Source: Flavobacterium sp. I3-2
Lineage (GTDB): Bacteria > Bacteroidota > Bacteroidia > Flavobacteriales > Flavobacteriaceae
DNA: 64,000 bases
Direction of reading: 5' to 3'
Assembly (NCBI RefSeq): GCF_013389595.1
Contig: NZ_CP058306.1
Span: forward strand, 2,666,001 to 2,730,000
The translations under genes and the position numbers were made by a program. Below, one piece after another: positions 16,473 through 25,804 of this stretch; positions within the stretch are counted from its first letter, which is position 1, and each line of letters starts with the position of its first letter. The notes under the pieces are model-generated. The model was not told the DNA's origin. It was given only the letters and a program-made list of their open reading frames with translations, and searched no databases.

Positions 16473-18863
16473 TTATTTTTTTATGATTTTTATGAATTGT
16501 TTTTTAGCTGCTGTTTTAAGTTGTAATATATAATTTGATGAACTTAATTCAGATAAATCAATTTCTACATGTTTGTCATCAGTTTGAAAAGTTTTAACTT
16601 TTTTTCCTAATAAATCATAAACTTCAATTTGAACAATGTTTTCGAAATATTCAATATTTAATTTATCATTAACTGGATTTGGATAATATTTTAATTTCTC
16701 CAAATCAAATTCATCATTAGATAAATAAACATTAACTGTAATCGCTAAGGGCGTACTTCTACAGCCGTTTGCGCCAATCACAACTGCATAATACGTTGTT
16801 CCATTTACAAGTGGCAAGTTTGGTGAAAGTGGATTTGTACCTGTCAACGCATTTTGTTCAGAAATGTAAAAAACAGCTGTTGATGGATTAATTATAATTT
16901 GACTTATTAAAGAACCTTGAACAAATGACTGTGGAGAAACTCCAGTTGGGGACTGAGGAATTAAATCAGGAGCTTGAATTGTTATACTAGTACTTGTAGT
17001 ACAATTGTTAGCATCTTTAATGATAACAGTGTATTCACCTACAGTTAAATTTGTTCTATCTTCGGTTGTAAAGCCATCGTTCCAAATAAATGTATATGGT
17101 GGTAATCCATTTGTTACAGTTAAATTAATTGCACCACTTGATATTGAATTACAACTTACATTTGTTTTTGCTACAGTAAAATTAATAGCACAAGTTTTTT
17201 CATATGCTCCAATATCAATTATTTGATTTACTAAACGAGGATTTCCTAATATATCAGTATCTACGAGTAATGTAGTTCCGTAAATTATATTATCTCCTGC
17301 ATTTATAGCAGGACTATTGCTTTGTAATGAAAAATCGTTTAATGCAAAATTTGTAAATAACGGGTTAGTATCTAAATTATTTCCATTGTTTATTCCAAAA
17401 GTTGCATTCCAATTATTACTTCCGCCACTTCCTTGAATTAAACTGTTTTTGCAAAATAAGTTATTTGGATTGTCTGCCAATATATTATTAATATTAGTTT
17501 GATTAGAATTGAAATTGTCCCAAATAATCGTATTATTTATAAATGTGGTAACATAAGAATCATTTCTAATTGCTCCTCCGTAATTTGCTCTGTTTTTACT
17601 AAAATTTGAATTCGTAATAGTTGTGTTATTCGTTTCTATGTTATCGATTGCACCTCCAAAAGAAGCAGAATTTAGTAAAAACGTTGAATTTATTATATTT
17701 AATAAAGTATTTCTATTGTGAATTCCACCTCCAAAATTAGCAGAATTTTCAATTAATTTGGTATTAGAAATATTCATTGAACTAAAATAATTACTTATTG
17801 CTCCTCCATAATTTCCTGAATTAGAATTGAAAATAGAGTTTGAAATATTTAAAGAACTTTGTTTATTACTTATGGCTCCACCATATTGTCCTGAATTACC
17901 AATAAAGTTTGAACTTATTAATATTGTTGAAGAATTTTGATCATTTTGTATTGCACCACCACTATAAACACCTGAATTATTAATAAAACTTGAGTTTGTA
18001 ATAGTTGGGGTTGAGTTTACATTATAAATTCCACCACCATAGAAACTTGCCGCATTGTTTTCAAAAGTCGAATTTGTTATTGAAGCATTATAATTATTTA
18101 AATAGATTCCACTACCTTGATTACTATTATTGTTCTTAAAATTACAATTTAAAATATTAATCAAAAAATCCGAAGTTTCTGATATTGGTTTATTTGCATA
18201 CATTCCTGCACCATATTTTGCATAATTTTGAATCAGAATATTATTTGAAAAAATTAAATTACTTTTAATAACATAAATACCTCCACCTTGCGAATTTACT
18301 ATAGAATTAGCATTTACAATTAATGATCCGTTTTCAGTTCCATTTCCGTCCTTTATAGTAAAACCATCAACAACAGCATTACCTAAATCTCCAGAAGCTA
18401 TTAAAACATGATTTGTATTATCAAGAGAATCATTTAAAATTCCTATATCTCCTGATAAGATAGTTACGTTTGTAGATGAATTTAAAACTCTTTGTGTTAA
18501 GGCAGTTTCATTTCCAGCAAATCCACCATAGATAGATACATTTTTCACCAGTAAAAAACTATTTTTTCGACCTTGATTTGTACCAAAATTTGCACCATCT
18601 TGAGGAGAATATTTTGGTTTATAAGAACCACTTGAAATCCAAATTTGTAATGGCGTATTATTGAAATTGGCTTTATTAACATGCGCCCATTTTAATGCAT
18701 CAGCTAATTCAGGAATCGCATTATTCCATGATGAGCCATTTCCAGAACCTGTTGCATTCTTTTTTACATAAAGGATATTATTTGCACCTGGTACATATTG
18801 TTGTGCGAGAACAATGTGTTTTGAACAAAAAAGAAATAAGATAATTAAACATAAATTTTTCAT
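16473..18863 (-). CDS. T9SS-secreted beta-helix surface protein with SprB-like repeat
   Basis: 796 residues. A signal peptide (about 1-20) leads into QYVPGANNILYVKKNATGSG, the start of a right-handed parallel beta-helix. The helix runs to about 540 and contains many short Asn/Ser-rich turns, such as NNSGNYGGAISN, each with a GGA or GGI. A Cys-containing SprB-type repeat follows at about 560-635 (NVSCNSISSGAINLTV ... GEYTVIIKDANNCT). The last 75 residues, from YYPNPVNDKLNIEYF to FIKIIKK, are a type A C-terminal sorting domain, so the protein should cross the outer membrane by the type IX system and attach to the surface. Role: adhesion or polysaccharide binding (inference). It is a paralogue of the next gene. 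Confidence 0.88.
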   Translation of the reverse strand: MKNLCLIILFLFCSKHIVLAQQYVPGANNILYVKKNATGSGNGSSWNNAIPELADALKWAHVNKANFNNTPLQIWISSGSYKPKYSPQDGANFGTNQGRKNSFLLVKNVSIYGGFAGNETALTQRVLNSSTNVTILSGDIGILNDSLDNTNHVLIASGDLGNAVVDGFTIKDGNGTENGSLIVNANSIVNSQGGGIYVIKSNLIFSNNILIQNYAKYGAGMYANKPISETSDFLINILNCNFKNNNSNQGSGIYLNNYNASITNSTFENNAASFYGGGIYNVNSTPTITNSSFINNSGVYSGGAIQNDQNSSTILISSNFIGNSGQYGGAISNKQSSLNISNSIFNSNSGNYGGAISNYFSSMNISNTKLIENSANFGGGIHNRNTLLNIINSTFLLNSASFGGAIDNIETNNTTITNSNFSKNRANYGGAIRNDSYVTTFINNTIIWDNFNSNQTNINNILADNPNNLFCKNSLIQGSGGSNNWNATFGINNGNNLDTNPLFTNFALNDFSLQSNSPAINAGDNIIYGTTLLVDTDILGNPRLVNQIIDIGAYEKTCAINFTVAKTNVSCNSISSGAINLTVTNGLPPYTFIWNDGFTTEDRTNLTVGEYTVIIKDANNCTTSTSITIQAPDLIPQSPTGVSPQSFVQGSLISQIIINPSTAVFYISEQNALTGTNPLSPNLPLVNGTTYYAVVIGANGCRSTPLAITVNVYLSNDEFDLEKLKYYPNPVNDKLNIEYFENIVQIEVYDLLGKKVKTFQTDDKHVEIDLSELSSSNYILQLKTAAKKQFIKIIKK

Positions 18864-19148
18864 AGTATTTTTTATTATAAGTGGTAAATGCTTTTTAATT
18901 AAATATAATTAGGTATAATAATTTTACAACACACACATATTGGTATATTTATTTTGTAAAAATATACAAAAAAAGCAATTTATTAAGATTTTAAATTGTA
19001 TTTAATACAACAATTTAACTTAAAGTGTAAAATATTTTAAGATTTGAATTTTAGATAAGCAAAACAATTTTTGAATAAAAACAAACAAAAAAAATTAAAA
19101 ATATTAAAAAAGAGGAAATTTCAAATAATTAAAATTTCCTACTTTTAT

Positions 19149-22100
19149 TTATTTTTTTATGATTTTGATGAATTGTTCTTTTGATTCGGTCTTCATTTGA
19201 ATCATGTAAGCTGCAGAGGTCAAATCAGATAAATCAACTTCGATATTTTGATTATTTGTATTTAATGATTTAACTTTTCTTCCTGTTAAATCATAAATCT
19301 CAATTTGTACAATTTTCTCGAAATATTCGATATTTAATATGTCATCAACCGGATTTGGATAATATTTTAATTTATCCATATCAAACTTGTCATTCGTTAA
19401 ATAAACATCTACTGTAATTGGCAATGGCAAACTTGGACATCCGTTAGTTCCAATTACAACAGCATAATAAGTTGTGCCATTCACAAGTGGTGTATTTAAT
19501 GGTAATTGATTTGTGCCAGTACTTGCATCTACTTCAGTTAAATAAAAGACCGATGATACTGGATTAATTATAATTTGATTTAATTGCGAACCTTGTACAA
19601 AAGATTGAGGAGAAATTCCAGTTGGACTATTTGGTGTATTGGCAATTGTAACTGTAATTTGTTTACGATTACTCTCACAATTATTTACTGTTTGCGTTGC
19701 AAAATAGTTTCCAGAAGCTAAAGCTGTAGTAGCTGCTAATGGCGTAGTTGATGTTGCAGAGCTATACCATTTAATCGCAGTTCCTGTTGCTACTAAATTA
19801 GAAACTTTTGCATTTTGACTTGAGCAAAACATTTGATTCGACGTCGTTGGTAAAGCTGTATTGATAATTGTAACTGTAATTTGTTTACGATTACTCTCAC
19901 AATCATTTACTGTTTGCGTTGCAAAATAGTTTCCAGAAGCTAAAGCTGTAGTCGCTGCTAATGGCGTAGTTGATGTTGCAGAGCTATACCATTTAATCGC
20001 AGTTCCTGTTGCTACTAAATTAGAAACTTTTGCATTTTGACTTGAGCAAAACGTTTGATTCGATGTCGTTGGTAAAGCTGTATTGGCAATTGTAACTGTA
20101 ATTTGTTTACGATTACTCTCACAATCATTTACTGTTTGCGTAGCAAAATAGTTTCCAGAAGCTAAAGCTGTAGTAGCTGCTAATGGCGTAGTTGATGTTG
20201 CAGAGCTATACCATTTAATCGCAGTTCCTGTTGCTACTAAATTAGAAACTTTTGTATTTTGACTTGAGCAAAACGTTTGATTCGATGTCGTTGGTAAAGC
20301 CGTATTGGTGATTGTAACTGTAATTTGCTTACGTGTACTTTCACAATTATTTACTGTTTGCGTTGCAAAATAGTTTCCAGAAGCTAAAGCTGTAGTAGCT
20401 GCTAATGGCGTAGTTGATGTTGCAGAGCTATACCATTTAATCGCAGTTCCTGTTGCTACTAAATTAGAAACTTTTGCATTTTGACTTGAGCAAAACATTT
20501 GATTCGACGTCGTTGGTAAAGCTGTATTGATAATTGTAACTGTAATTTGTTTACGATTACTCTCACAATCATTTACTGTTTGCGTTGCAAAATAGTTTCC
20601 AGAAGCTAAAGCTGTAGTCGCTGCTAATGGCGTAGTTGATGTTGCAGAGCTATACCATTTAATCGCAGTTCCTGTTGTTACTAAATTAGAAACTTTTGCA
20701 TTTTGACTTGAGCAAAACGTTTGATTCGATGCTGTTGGTAATGCTACTACAGTTGGCTGATTAATTGTGACAGAGGTAGCTACCGTACAACCATTTGCAT
20801 CAGTAATAGTAACTGAATAAATTCCCGCACTCAAATTACTTCTATCTTCTGTAGTTATTCCATCATTCCAAGAGTATGAATAAGGAGTAACTCCTCCAGA
20901 AATAGTTAGATTTATAGAACCACTTGAGGCTGAGCTACAATTCACATTAGTACTGGCAACTGATAAAGTAACTCCGCAAGTTTTTTCATGAGCACCTAAA
21001 TCTATAATTCCATTTATTAAACGTGGATTACCTTGTAAATCAGTATCTGAAAGTAATGTTGGACCATATAGAGCATTACTACCGGCATTTACAGCTGGAC
21101 TATTATTTTGCAAAGTAAAATTATTATTTGAATAATTTGTAAATAATGGATTTGTATCTATATTATTTCCATTATTTGTACCAAAAGAAGTATTCCAGTT
21201 AGTACTACCTCCACTACCTTGGATTAAACTGTTTTTAAAAGTCAAATTGCTGTTTGGTACTTTATAAATATTATTAATATTACTTGGAGTATTGTTATAA
21301 TTTCCCCAAATAATTGAATTATTAATAGAAACATTCGAGTCTATTTCTAAATATAAAGCTCCTCCATTTCCATTATTTTTACTAAAAGTAGCATTTGTTA
21401 TTTTAGTTATAATATTATTATTTGTTAAAATTGCGCCACCTTGTGTAAGTGCAAAATTATTTCTGAAAATAGAATTTAAAATTTCTACTGTAAATTGGGA
21501 TTGAGTATTAAAAAAATTGGAATTATAGATTGCTCCCCCAAATTCAGAAGAATTATCAATAAAAGATGAATTTGAAATGTTTAAATTGGAACTGTTCTTG
21601 ATTGCTCCGCCAAAAGTGCTTGAATTATTAATGAACTTACATTTTGAAATAGTAGTTGTACAAACAAAACCAATTTGCATAGCCCCTCCAAAACTGGCAG
21701 TATTTCCATTGAAATTACTGTTTGTAATATTTACAACAGATTCTTTTATATTTATTCCACCTGCAGAATCTCCAGTGTTATTGTTAAAATTTGAATTTAT
21801 TATATTTATTTTATAATTATTTACAGCTATACCTCCTCCATAGTTTGATGATGAATTATTAATAAACGAAGAGTTTGAAATTGTAACCAAGAAATCTATT
21901 ACAGTTCCAATTGATTTATATGTAGCAATTCCTCCACCTGATTTGGCAAAATTATTCTTAAAAATAGAATTCGTAATAGTCAATGAAGAATCGGAAATGC
22001 TAAGTCCAGCACCTATTGAATGATCAATTAATTTATTATTAACTTGTATATATAAATTTTGGTTTGCATTACCTTCTTTTATAGTAAAACCATCAATAAG

Positions 22101-22589
22101 TGCAGAACCTAAATCTCCCGAAGCTATTAATACATGGTAAGTATTATCTAAAGAGTCATTCAAAATTCCAATATTACCAGATAAATTTGTTTCGTTTACT
22201 GGTAAAGTCAAATTTCGCTGAGATAAAATTGTTTCATTTCCTGAGAATCCACCATACATTTTAACATTTTTCACCATTAAAAAGCTATTTTCTCGGTTTT
22301 GATTTGTACCAAAATTTGAACCATCTTCTGGTGAATATTTTGGTTTGTAAGTTCCTCCAGCAACCCATATTTGCAATGGAGTATTATTAAAATTAGCTTT
22401 ATTAACATGCGCCCATTTTAATGCATCTGCTAATTCTGGAACTGCATTATTCCAAGAGTCGCCATTTCCAGAACCTGTTGCATTCTTTTTTACATAAAGG
22501 ATGTTATTTGCTCCTGGTACATATTGTTGTGCGAGAACGATGTGATTTGAACAAAAAAGAAATATAAAAATTAAACAGATTTTTTTCAT
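19149..22589 (-). CDS. T9SS-secreted beta-helix surface protein with five Ig-like repeats
   Basis: 1146 residues, built like its neighbour at 16473. Signal peptide (about 1-20); near-identical start QYVPGANNILYVKKNATGSG; beta-helix to about 540; one SprB-like repeat (about 550-610). Five tandem 74-residue Ig-like modules come next (about 613-985), each with CSSQN and two further conserved blocks, IKWYSSATSTTPLAA and NYFATQTVN.CES. The C-terminal type A sorting domain runs from YYPNPVDDILNIEYF to FIKIIKK. Predicted to be exported by the type IX system and held at the cell surface. The extra Ig-like modules would lift the helix further from the membrane. Function (adhesin or matrix protein) is inferred. 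Confidence 0.88.
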   Translation of the reverse strand: MKKICLIFIFLFCSNHIVLAQQYVPGANNILYVKKNATGSGNGDSWNNAVPELADALKWAHVNKANFNNTPLQIWVAGGTYKPKYSPEDGSNFGTNQNRENSFLMVKNVKMYGGFSGNETILSQRNLTLPVNETNLSGNIGILNDSLDNTYHVLIASGDLGSALIDGFTIKEGNANQNLYIQVNNKLIDHSIGAGLSISDSSLTITNSIFKNNFAKSGGGIATYKSIGTVIDFLVTISNSSFINNSSSNYGGGIAVNNYKINIINSNFNNNTGDSAGGINIKESVVNITNSNFNGNTASFGGAMQIGFVCTTTISKCKFINNSSTFGGAIKNSSNLNISNSSFIDNSSEFGGAIYNSNFFNTQSQFTVEILNSIFRNNFALTQGGAILTNNNIITKITNATFSKNNGNGGALYLEIDSNVSINNSIIWGNYNNTPSNINNIYKVPNSNLTFKNSLIQGSGGSTNWNTSFGTNNGNNIDTNPLFTNYSNNNFTLQNNSPAVNAGSNALYGPTLLSDTDLQGNPRLINGIIDLGAHEKTCGVTLSVASTNVNCSSASSGSINLTISGGVTPYSYSWNDGITTEDRSNLSAGIYSVTITDANGCTVATSVTINQPTVVALPTASNQTFCSSQNAKVSNLVTTGTAIKWYSSATSTTPLAATTALASGNYFATQTVNDCESNRKQITVTIINTALPTTSNQMFCSSQNAKVSNLVATGTAIKWYSSATSTTPLAATTALASGNYFATQTVNNCESTRKQITVTITNTALPTTSNQTFCSSQNTKVSNLVATGTAIKWYSSATSTTPLAATTALASGNYFATQTVNDCESNRKQITVTIANTALPTTSNQTFCSSQNAKVSNLVATGTAIKWYSSATSTTPLAATTALASGNYFATQTVNDCESNRKQITVTIINTALPTTSNQMFCSSQNAKVSNLVATGTAIKWYSSATSTTPLAATTALASGNYFATQTVNNCESNRKQITVTIANTPNSPTGISPQSFVQGSQLNQIIINPVSSVFYLTEVDASTGTNQLPLNTPLVNGTTYYAVVIGTNGCPSLPLPITVDVYLTNDKFDMDKLKYYPNPVDDILNIEYFEKIVQIEIYDLTGRKVKSLNTNNQNIEVDLSDLTSAAYMIQMKTESKEQFIKIIKK
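19640..20750 (-). repeat. Five tandem 222-bp in-frame repeats
   Basis: Five copies of a 222-bp unit (74 codons) encode the Ig-like modules of the large surface protein. The phrase CATTTTGACTTGAGCAAAAC and its one-base variant recur every 222 bases. Shared single-base variants recur exactly 666 bases apart: GATTCGACGTCG at about 19835 and 20501, and GTAGTCGCTGC in the next unit of each pair. A three-unit block has therefore been duplicated or exchanged. Confidence 0.95.
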
Positions 22590-22913
22590 AATATTTTTGT
22601 TTATAAGTGGTTTGTTTTATTAAAAAAAATAGAAATCAGTATAAAAATAAATATAAATTTTTATATAATACTAGTTTTTTTAACTAAAAAAAATAATTTA
22701 TTGTCGTTATTTTATTTTAATTCATTTGTTTTTTAAATTTTAATTTATAAAATACAATTAAATATTCTATAAAGGAAACTAAATTATGATTTAAACTTTT
22801 TAATTATTGAAATTATTAGAATATTTTATTTTGAATGTTTTTGCAACTTCTTAATCTAGATTATTACTTAATAATTTTTATCATTGTAAATTTGGTATAT
22901 AAAATAAAAAGAT
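22590..22913. other. AT-rich divergent intergenic region
   Basis: 324 bases between the divergent surface-protein and pirin genes. No open reading frame or strong hairpin is seen. A TAAATTTG -7 box at 22887-22894 fits the pirin gene, but no good TTG lies about 19 nt before it. The rest is AT-rich sequence with no recognised signal. Confidence 0.5.
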
Positions 22914-23786
22914 ATGAAAACAAGAAATGTCGAAATAATAGTTAGTCCGAGAGAACCACATTTTGTTGGAGATGGATTTAGAGTTCATAATTTCATTCCA
23001 AGTGCATATCGTATGGATATGCAAAGCATGGATCCATTTATTATGTTTGATTACAATTCTAAATATAATTTTCCACCGTCAGAAATTCCGCGTGGTGTTG
23101 GAGTTCATCCGCATAAAGGTTTTGAAACCGTTACCATTGCTTATAAAGGTCGTGTTGAACACGGAGATAGTAGTGGAGGAGGTGGAATTATTGGTGAAGG
23201 CGATGTACAATGGATGACTGCTGCTTCTGGAGTTTTACATAAAGAATTTCATGAAACGGAATGGAGTAAAACAGGTGGGATTTTTCAAATGGTGCAACTT
23301 TGGGTAAATTTACCGGCTGATGCTAAAAAAACAGAAGCTAAATATCAAGCTATTCAAAATGAAAATATTCCAAGGTTTGATTTGAAAAATGATTTAGGTG
23401 AAGTTGAAATTATTGCTGGAAATTATAATGGAATAGCAGGTGCTGCTTCTACTTTTACTCCAATTCATATGTACAATCTAAAAGCTAAATTAGGAGCAGA
23501 AGTTTCGTTTTCTTTCCCAGAACATTATAATACCATGTTGTTGGTTTTAGAAGGAAACATTAGTATTAATGATACAGAGAAAGTACCAACAGATCATTTG
23601 GCTTTGATGGAAAAAAATGGAGAAATTTTTACAGTAAAAGTGAATGAAGATGCAATAGTTCTGGTTTTATCAGGCGAACCAATAAACGAACCAATTGCTC
23701 ATTACGGTCCGTTTGTTATGAACACACAACAAGAATTAATGGAGGCAGTTAATGACTTTAATTCTGGTAAATTCGGAAATTTATAA
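22914..23786 (+). CDS. Pirin family protein
   Basis: Two-domain cupin protein of 290 residues, cytoplasmic. The N-terminal cupin has the metal-site pattern GVHPHKGFETVTI (about 62-74; His residues) and HGDSSGGGG with the downstream HKEFHE (about 109-114), completing the three-His-one-Glu type site. GDVQWMTAASGVLH is characteristic of pirins. The C-terminal domain contains PIHMYNLKAKLGAEV and ends in YGPFVMNTQQELMEA. Pirins are iron-binding and some act as quercetin dioxygenases, but a specific reaction cannot be assigned. The gene appears to be transcribed alone. Confidence 0.92.
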   Translation: MKTRNVEIIVSPREPHFVGDGFRVHNFIPSAYRMDMQSMDPFIMFDYNSKYNFPPSEIPRGVGVHPHKGFETVTIAYKGRVEHGDSSGGGGIIGEGDVQWMTAASGVLHKEFHETEWSKTGGIFQMVQLWVNLPADAKKTEAKYQAIQNENIPRFDLKNDLGEVEIIAGNYNGIAGAASTFTPIHMYNLKAKLGAEVSFSFPEHYNTMLLVLEGNISINDTEKVPTDHLALMEKNGEIFTVKVNEDAIVLVLSGEPINEPIAHYGPFVMNTQQELMEAVNDFNSGKFGNL

Positions 23787-23820
23787 GTTTATTTTACAAC
23801 TAAAATATTCTCAATTTTAA

Positions 23821-24471
23821 TTATGACGTTGAGAGTATTTTTTTTATTTCTAAAGATTTCAAAGTATAAGTTCCATCAGGAAGTTGTTTAGTAGATTGAA
23901 TCATATTTTTTGCTAAATCATCAACATGTAAAGGTTTATAATTTTTAAATAAACCGATTGCATTGAAAAACTGAATAACTTTTATTCCGAGAATTTCACC
24001 TTTTCTGTCTGAAAATGGTCGAATTAAACCTGGTGGTTGAAAAATAAATAATTGCTTAAAATTTAAATTCTTAATATCATTTTCTAAGCAACCTTTCATC
24101 TTTGAGTAAAAGATTTTAGAACCACTATTTGCTCCAACAGACGAAACCAAAACAAATGTTTTTATATTGTTTGCTTTACAAATTTTGGCAAATTCCAATT
24201 GATATTCATAATCAATTCTCCATTGCGCTTCTTTACTTCCTGCAACTTTTAAAGTGGTTCCTAAACAAGAAAAAGCAACATTTCCAATTATATCAGTTTT
24301 ATAATCACTTAACTTTTCAAAGTCAATGATAATTTCTTTTAGTTTACGATTTTTAATAGTGGAATGTTTTCGTACAAAGCTTATGATTTCAGAATAAGAA
24401 TCGTCTAAAATCAACTGATTAATCAAGGCTTTTCCGGTTGCGCCTGAACCTCCAATTACAATTGCTTTCAT
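23821..24471 (-). CDS. NAD(P)H-binding Rossmann protein (HTATIP2/YwnB-like)
   Basis: 216 residues, an atypical short-chain dehydrogenase fold. The N-terminal nucleotide-binding motif is VIGGSGATGKALINQL (about residues 4-19). The middle contains FSCLGTT and FVLVSSVGANSGSKIFYSKMKG, where Tyr and Lys fall in the usual YxxxK arrangement. FIFQPPGLIRPFSDRKGE follows. The family resembles human TIP30/HTATIP2 and bacterial NAD-dependent epimerase-like proteins; the substrate is unknown. ATG 24471 is chosen because the Rossmann strand starts directly after it and an upstream start would overlap a terminator hairpin. Confidence 0.85.
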   Translation of the reverse strand: MKAIVIGGSGATGKALINQLILDDSYSEIISFVRKHSTIKNRKLKEIIIDFEKLSDYKTDIIGNVAFSCLGTTLKVAGSKEAQWRIDYEYQLEFAKICKANNIKTFVLVSSVGANSGSKIFYSKMKGCLENDIKNLNFKQLFIFQPPGLIRPFSDRKGEILGIKVIQFFNAIGLFKNYKPLHVDDLAKNMIQSTKQLPDGTYTLKSLEIKKILSTS

Positions 24472-24482
24472 AATATATTGAA

Positions 24483-24510
24483 TAAAAAAGCAAGTGAAAA
24501 ACACTTGCTT
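24483..24510 (-). terminator. Terminator after nhaA
   Basis: Perfect 9-bp stem AAGCAAGTG / CACTTGCTT with a five-base loop, then a T-run on the minus strand. It begins about 10 nt after the nhaA stop and separates nhaA from the downstream Rossmann-protein gene. Confidence 0.85.
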
Positions 24511-24519
24511 AGATAATGA

Positions 24520-25686
24520 TTATTTTTGCTTTAATGATTTTAAAAAGAAGAAACCAACCAATCCTGCAATTACCGAAGTTAGTAAGATTGATAATTTAGC
24601 TTCTGCTACAAATAACGGATTTTTATATGATAAAAGCGAAACAAATATGGACATCGTAAATCCAATTCCAGCTAAAAATCCAACTCCAACAATATGTGCC
24701 CAACGACTTCCTTCTGGTAAATGACTAATTTTTAATTTAGTACAAATGAAAGAAGTTAATAAAATACCGATTGGTTTTCCAAAGAATAATCCAAATGAAA
24801 TACCTAAACCAATAGGTGAAGTTAAACCGTGAAGCATTTCTTGTTGAAACGTTATGTTTGTGTTTGCAAAGGCAAATATGGGAATGATAAATAAATTTAC
24901 AGGTCTTGCAATCGCGTGCTCTAAACGTTCTAATGGAGATTCTATATCTGTATCATTTGTCGGAATAGTCATAGCAACTAAAACTCCTGCAATGGTTGCA
25001 TGTATTCCCGAATGATGAATAAAATACCAAATAAAAACACCTGGAATTAAATATAAATATGGATTCTGAACATTAAAACGATTCATTGCAATAAGTACAA
25101 CCATTCCAATTCCAGCATATAATAAATAAGTGATTTCAATTCCGTTTGAATAAAAGAAAGCAATAACTAAAATTGCAATTAAGTCATCAACAATGGCTAA
25201 TGCAGCCAAAAATACTTTAATACTTGAAGGAACACTTTTACCTAATAATGAAATTACAGCTAAAGCAAAAGCAATATCTGTTGCCATTGGAATTCCCCAA
25301 CCCGAAGCAGTTTCCGTTCCTGAGTTTAATGAAAGATAAATTATTGCAGGAACTATTGCTCCTCCAATAGCACATAAAATAGGCAACGAAGCTTTTTTGG
25401 GAGATGATAATTCGCCTTCAACAATTTCACGTTTTATTTCTAAGCCAACTAAAAGAAAGAAAATGGTCATTAATCCATCATTAATCCACATTAAAACGGA
25501 ATAATTTAAATGAACTGAATCATTTTCAAAACCTAATTTGGTGTCTAAAAGTGTTTGTAAATTTTCTGCCAAAGGGCTATTTGCTATTACTAATGATAAA
25601 ACAACGCAAACGAATAAAAGAATTCCTCCGAAATTACTCGATTTTAGAAATTCTTTAAATACGGTTAAGTTAATTTTTTGAGACAT
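24520..25686 (-). CDS. nhaA: Na+/H+ antiporter NhaA
   Basis: Inner-membrane antiporter that expels sodium (or lithium) in exchange for protons, controlling sodium and pH. The 388 residues match the family. Visible landmarks: MWINDGLMTIFFLLVGLEIK (about 66-85), GWGIPMATDIAFALAV (about 129-144, with the conserved Asp), and LAIVDDLIAILVIA (about 165-178), holding the Asp pair that binds sodium. ARPVNLFIIPIFAFANT follows later, with the unwound-helix residues. An 8-bp inverted repeat sits in the leader just before the start. It lies downstream of the symporter gene across 118 nt, perhaps an independent unit. Confidence 0.96.
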   Translation of the reverse strand: MSQKINLTVFKEFLKSSNFGGILLFVCVVLSLVIANSPLAENLQTLLDTKLGFENDSVHLNYSVLMWINDGLMTIFFLLVGLEIKREIVEGELSSPKKASLPILCAIGGAIVPAIIYLSLNSGTETASGWGIPMATDIAFALAVISLLGKSVPSSIKVFLAALAIVDDLIAILVIAFFYSNGIEITYLLYAGIGMVVLIAMNRFNVQNPYLYLIPGVFIWYFIHHSGIHATIAGVLVAMTIPTNDTDIESPLERLEHAIARPVNLFIIPIFAFANTNITFQQEMLHGLTSPIGLGISFGLFFGKPIGILLTSFICTKLKISHLPEGSRWAHIVGVGFLAGIGFTMSIFVSLLSYKNPLFVAEAKLSILLTSVIAGLVGFFFLKSLKQK

Positions 25687-25700
25687 TTTATAGAATTTTC

Positions 25701-25720
25701 AACCTTAAGCTTTTAAGGTT
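25701..25720 (-). promoter_or_regulatory. Dyad in the nhaA leader
   Basis: Perfect inverted repeat AACCTTAA - GCTT - TTAAGGTT, 15 nt upstream of the nhaA ATG. It could be a protein-binding operator or an RNA hairpin near the ribosome-binding region. No regulator is identified. Confidence 0.4.
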
Positions 25721-25804
25721 CGTTTAGTTAAGAAACGTAAATTTAGTGAACTTTATTAATTTGGACTTTGATTTTAAAATTTTAACTATTCATTTAAAAT
25801 CAAA

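Noticed and set aside
19640..20750. Regular repeats that could be taken for a CRISPR array
   Set aside because: The 222-bp units are contiguous, in frame and encode Ig-like protein modules; there are no short repeats with unique spacers.
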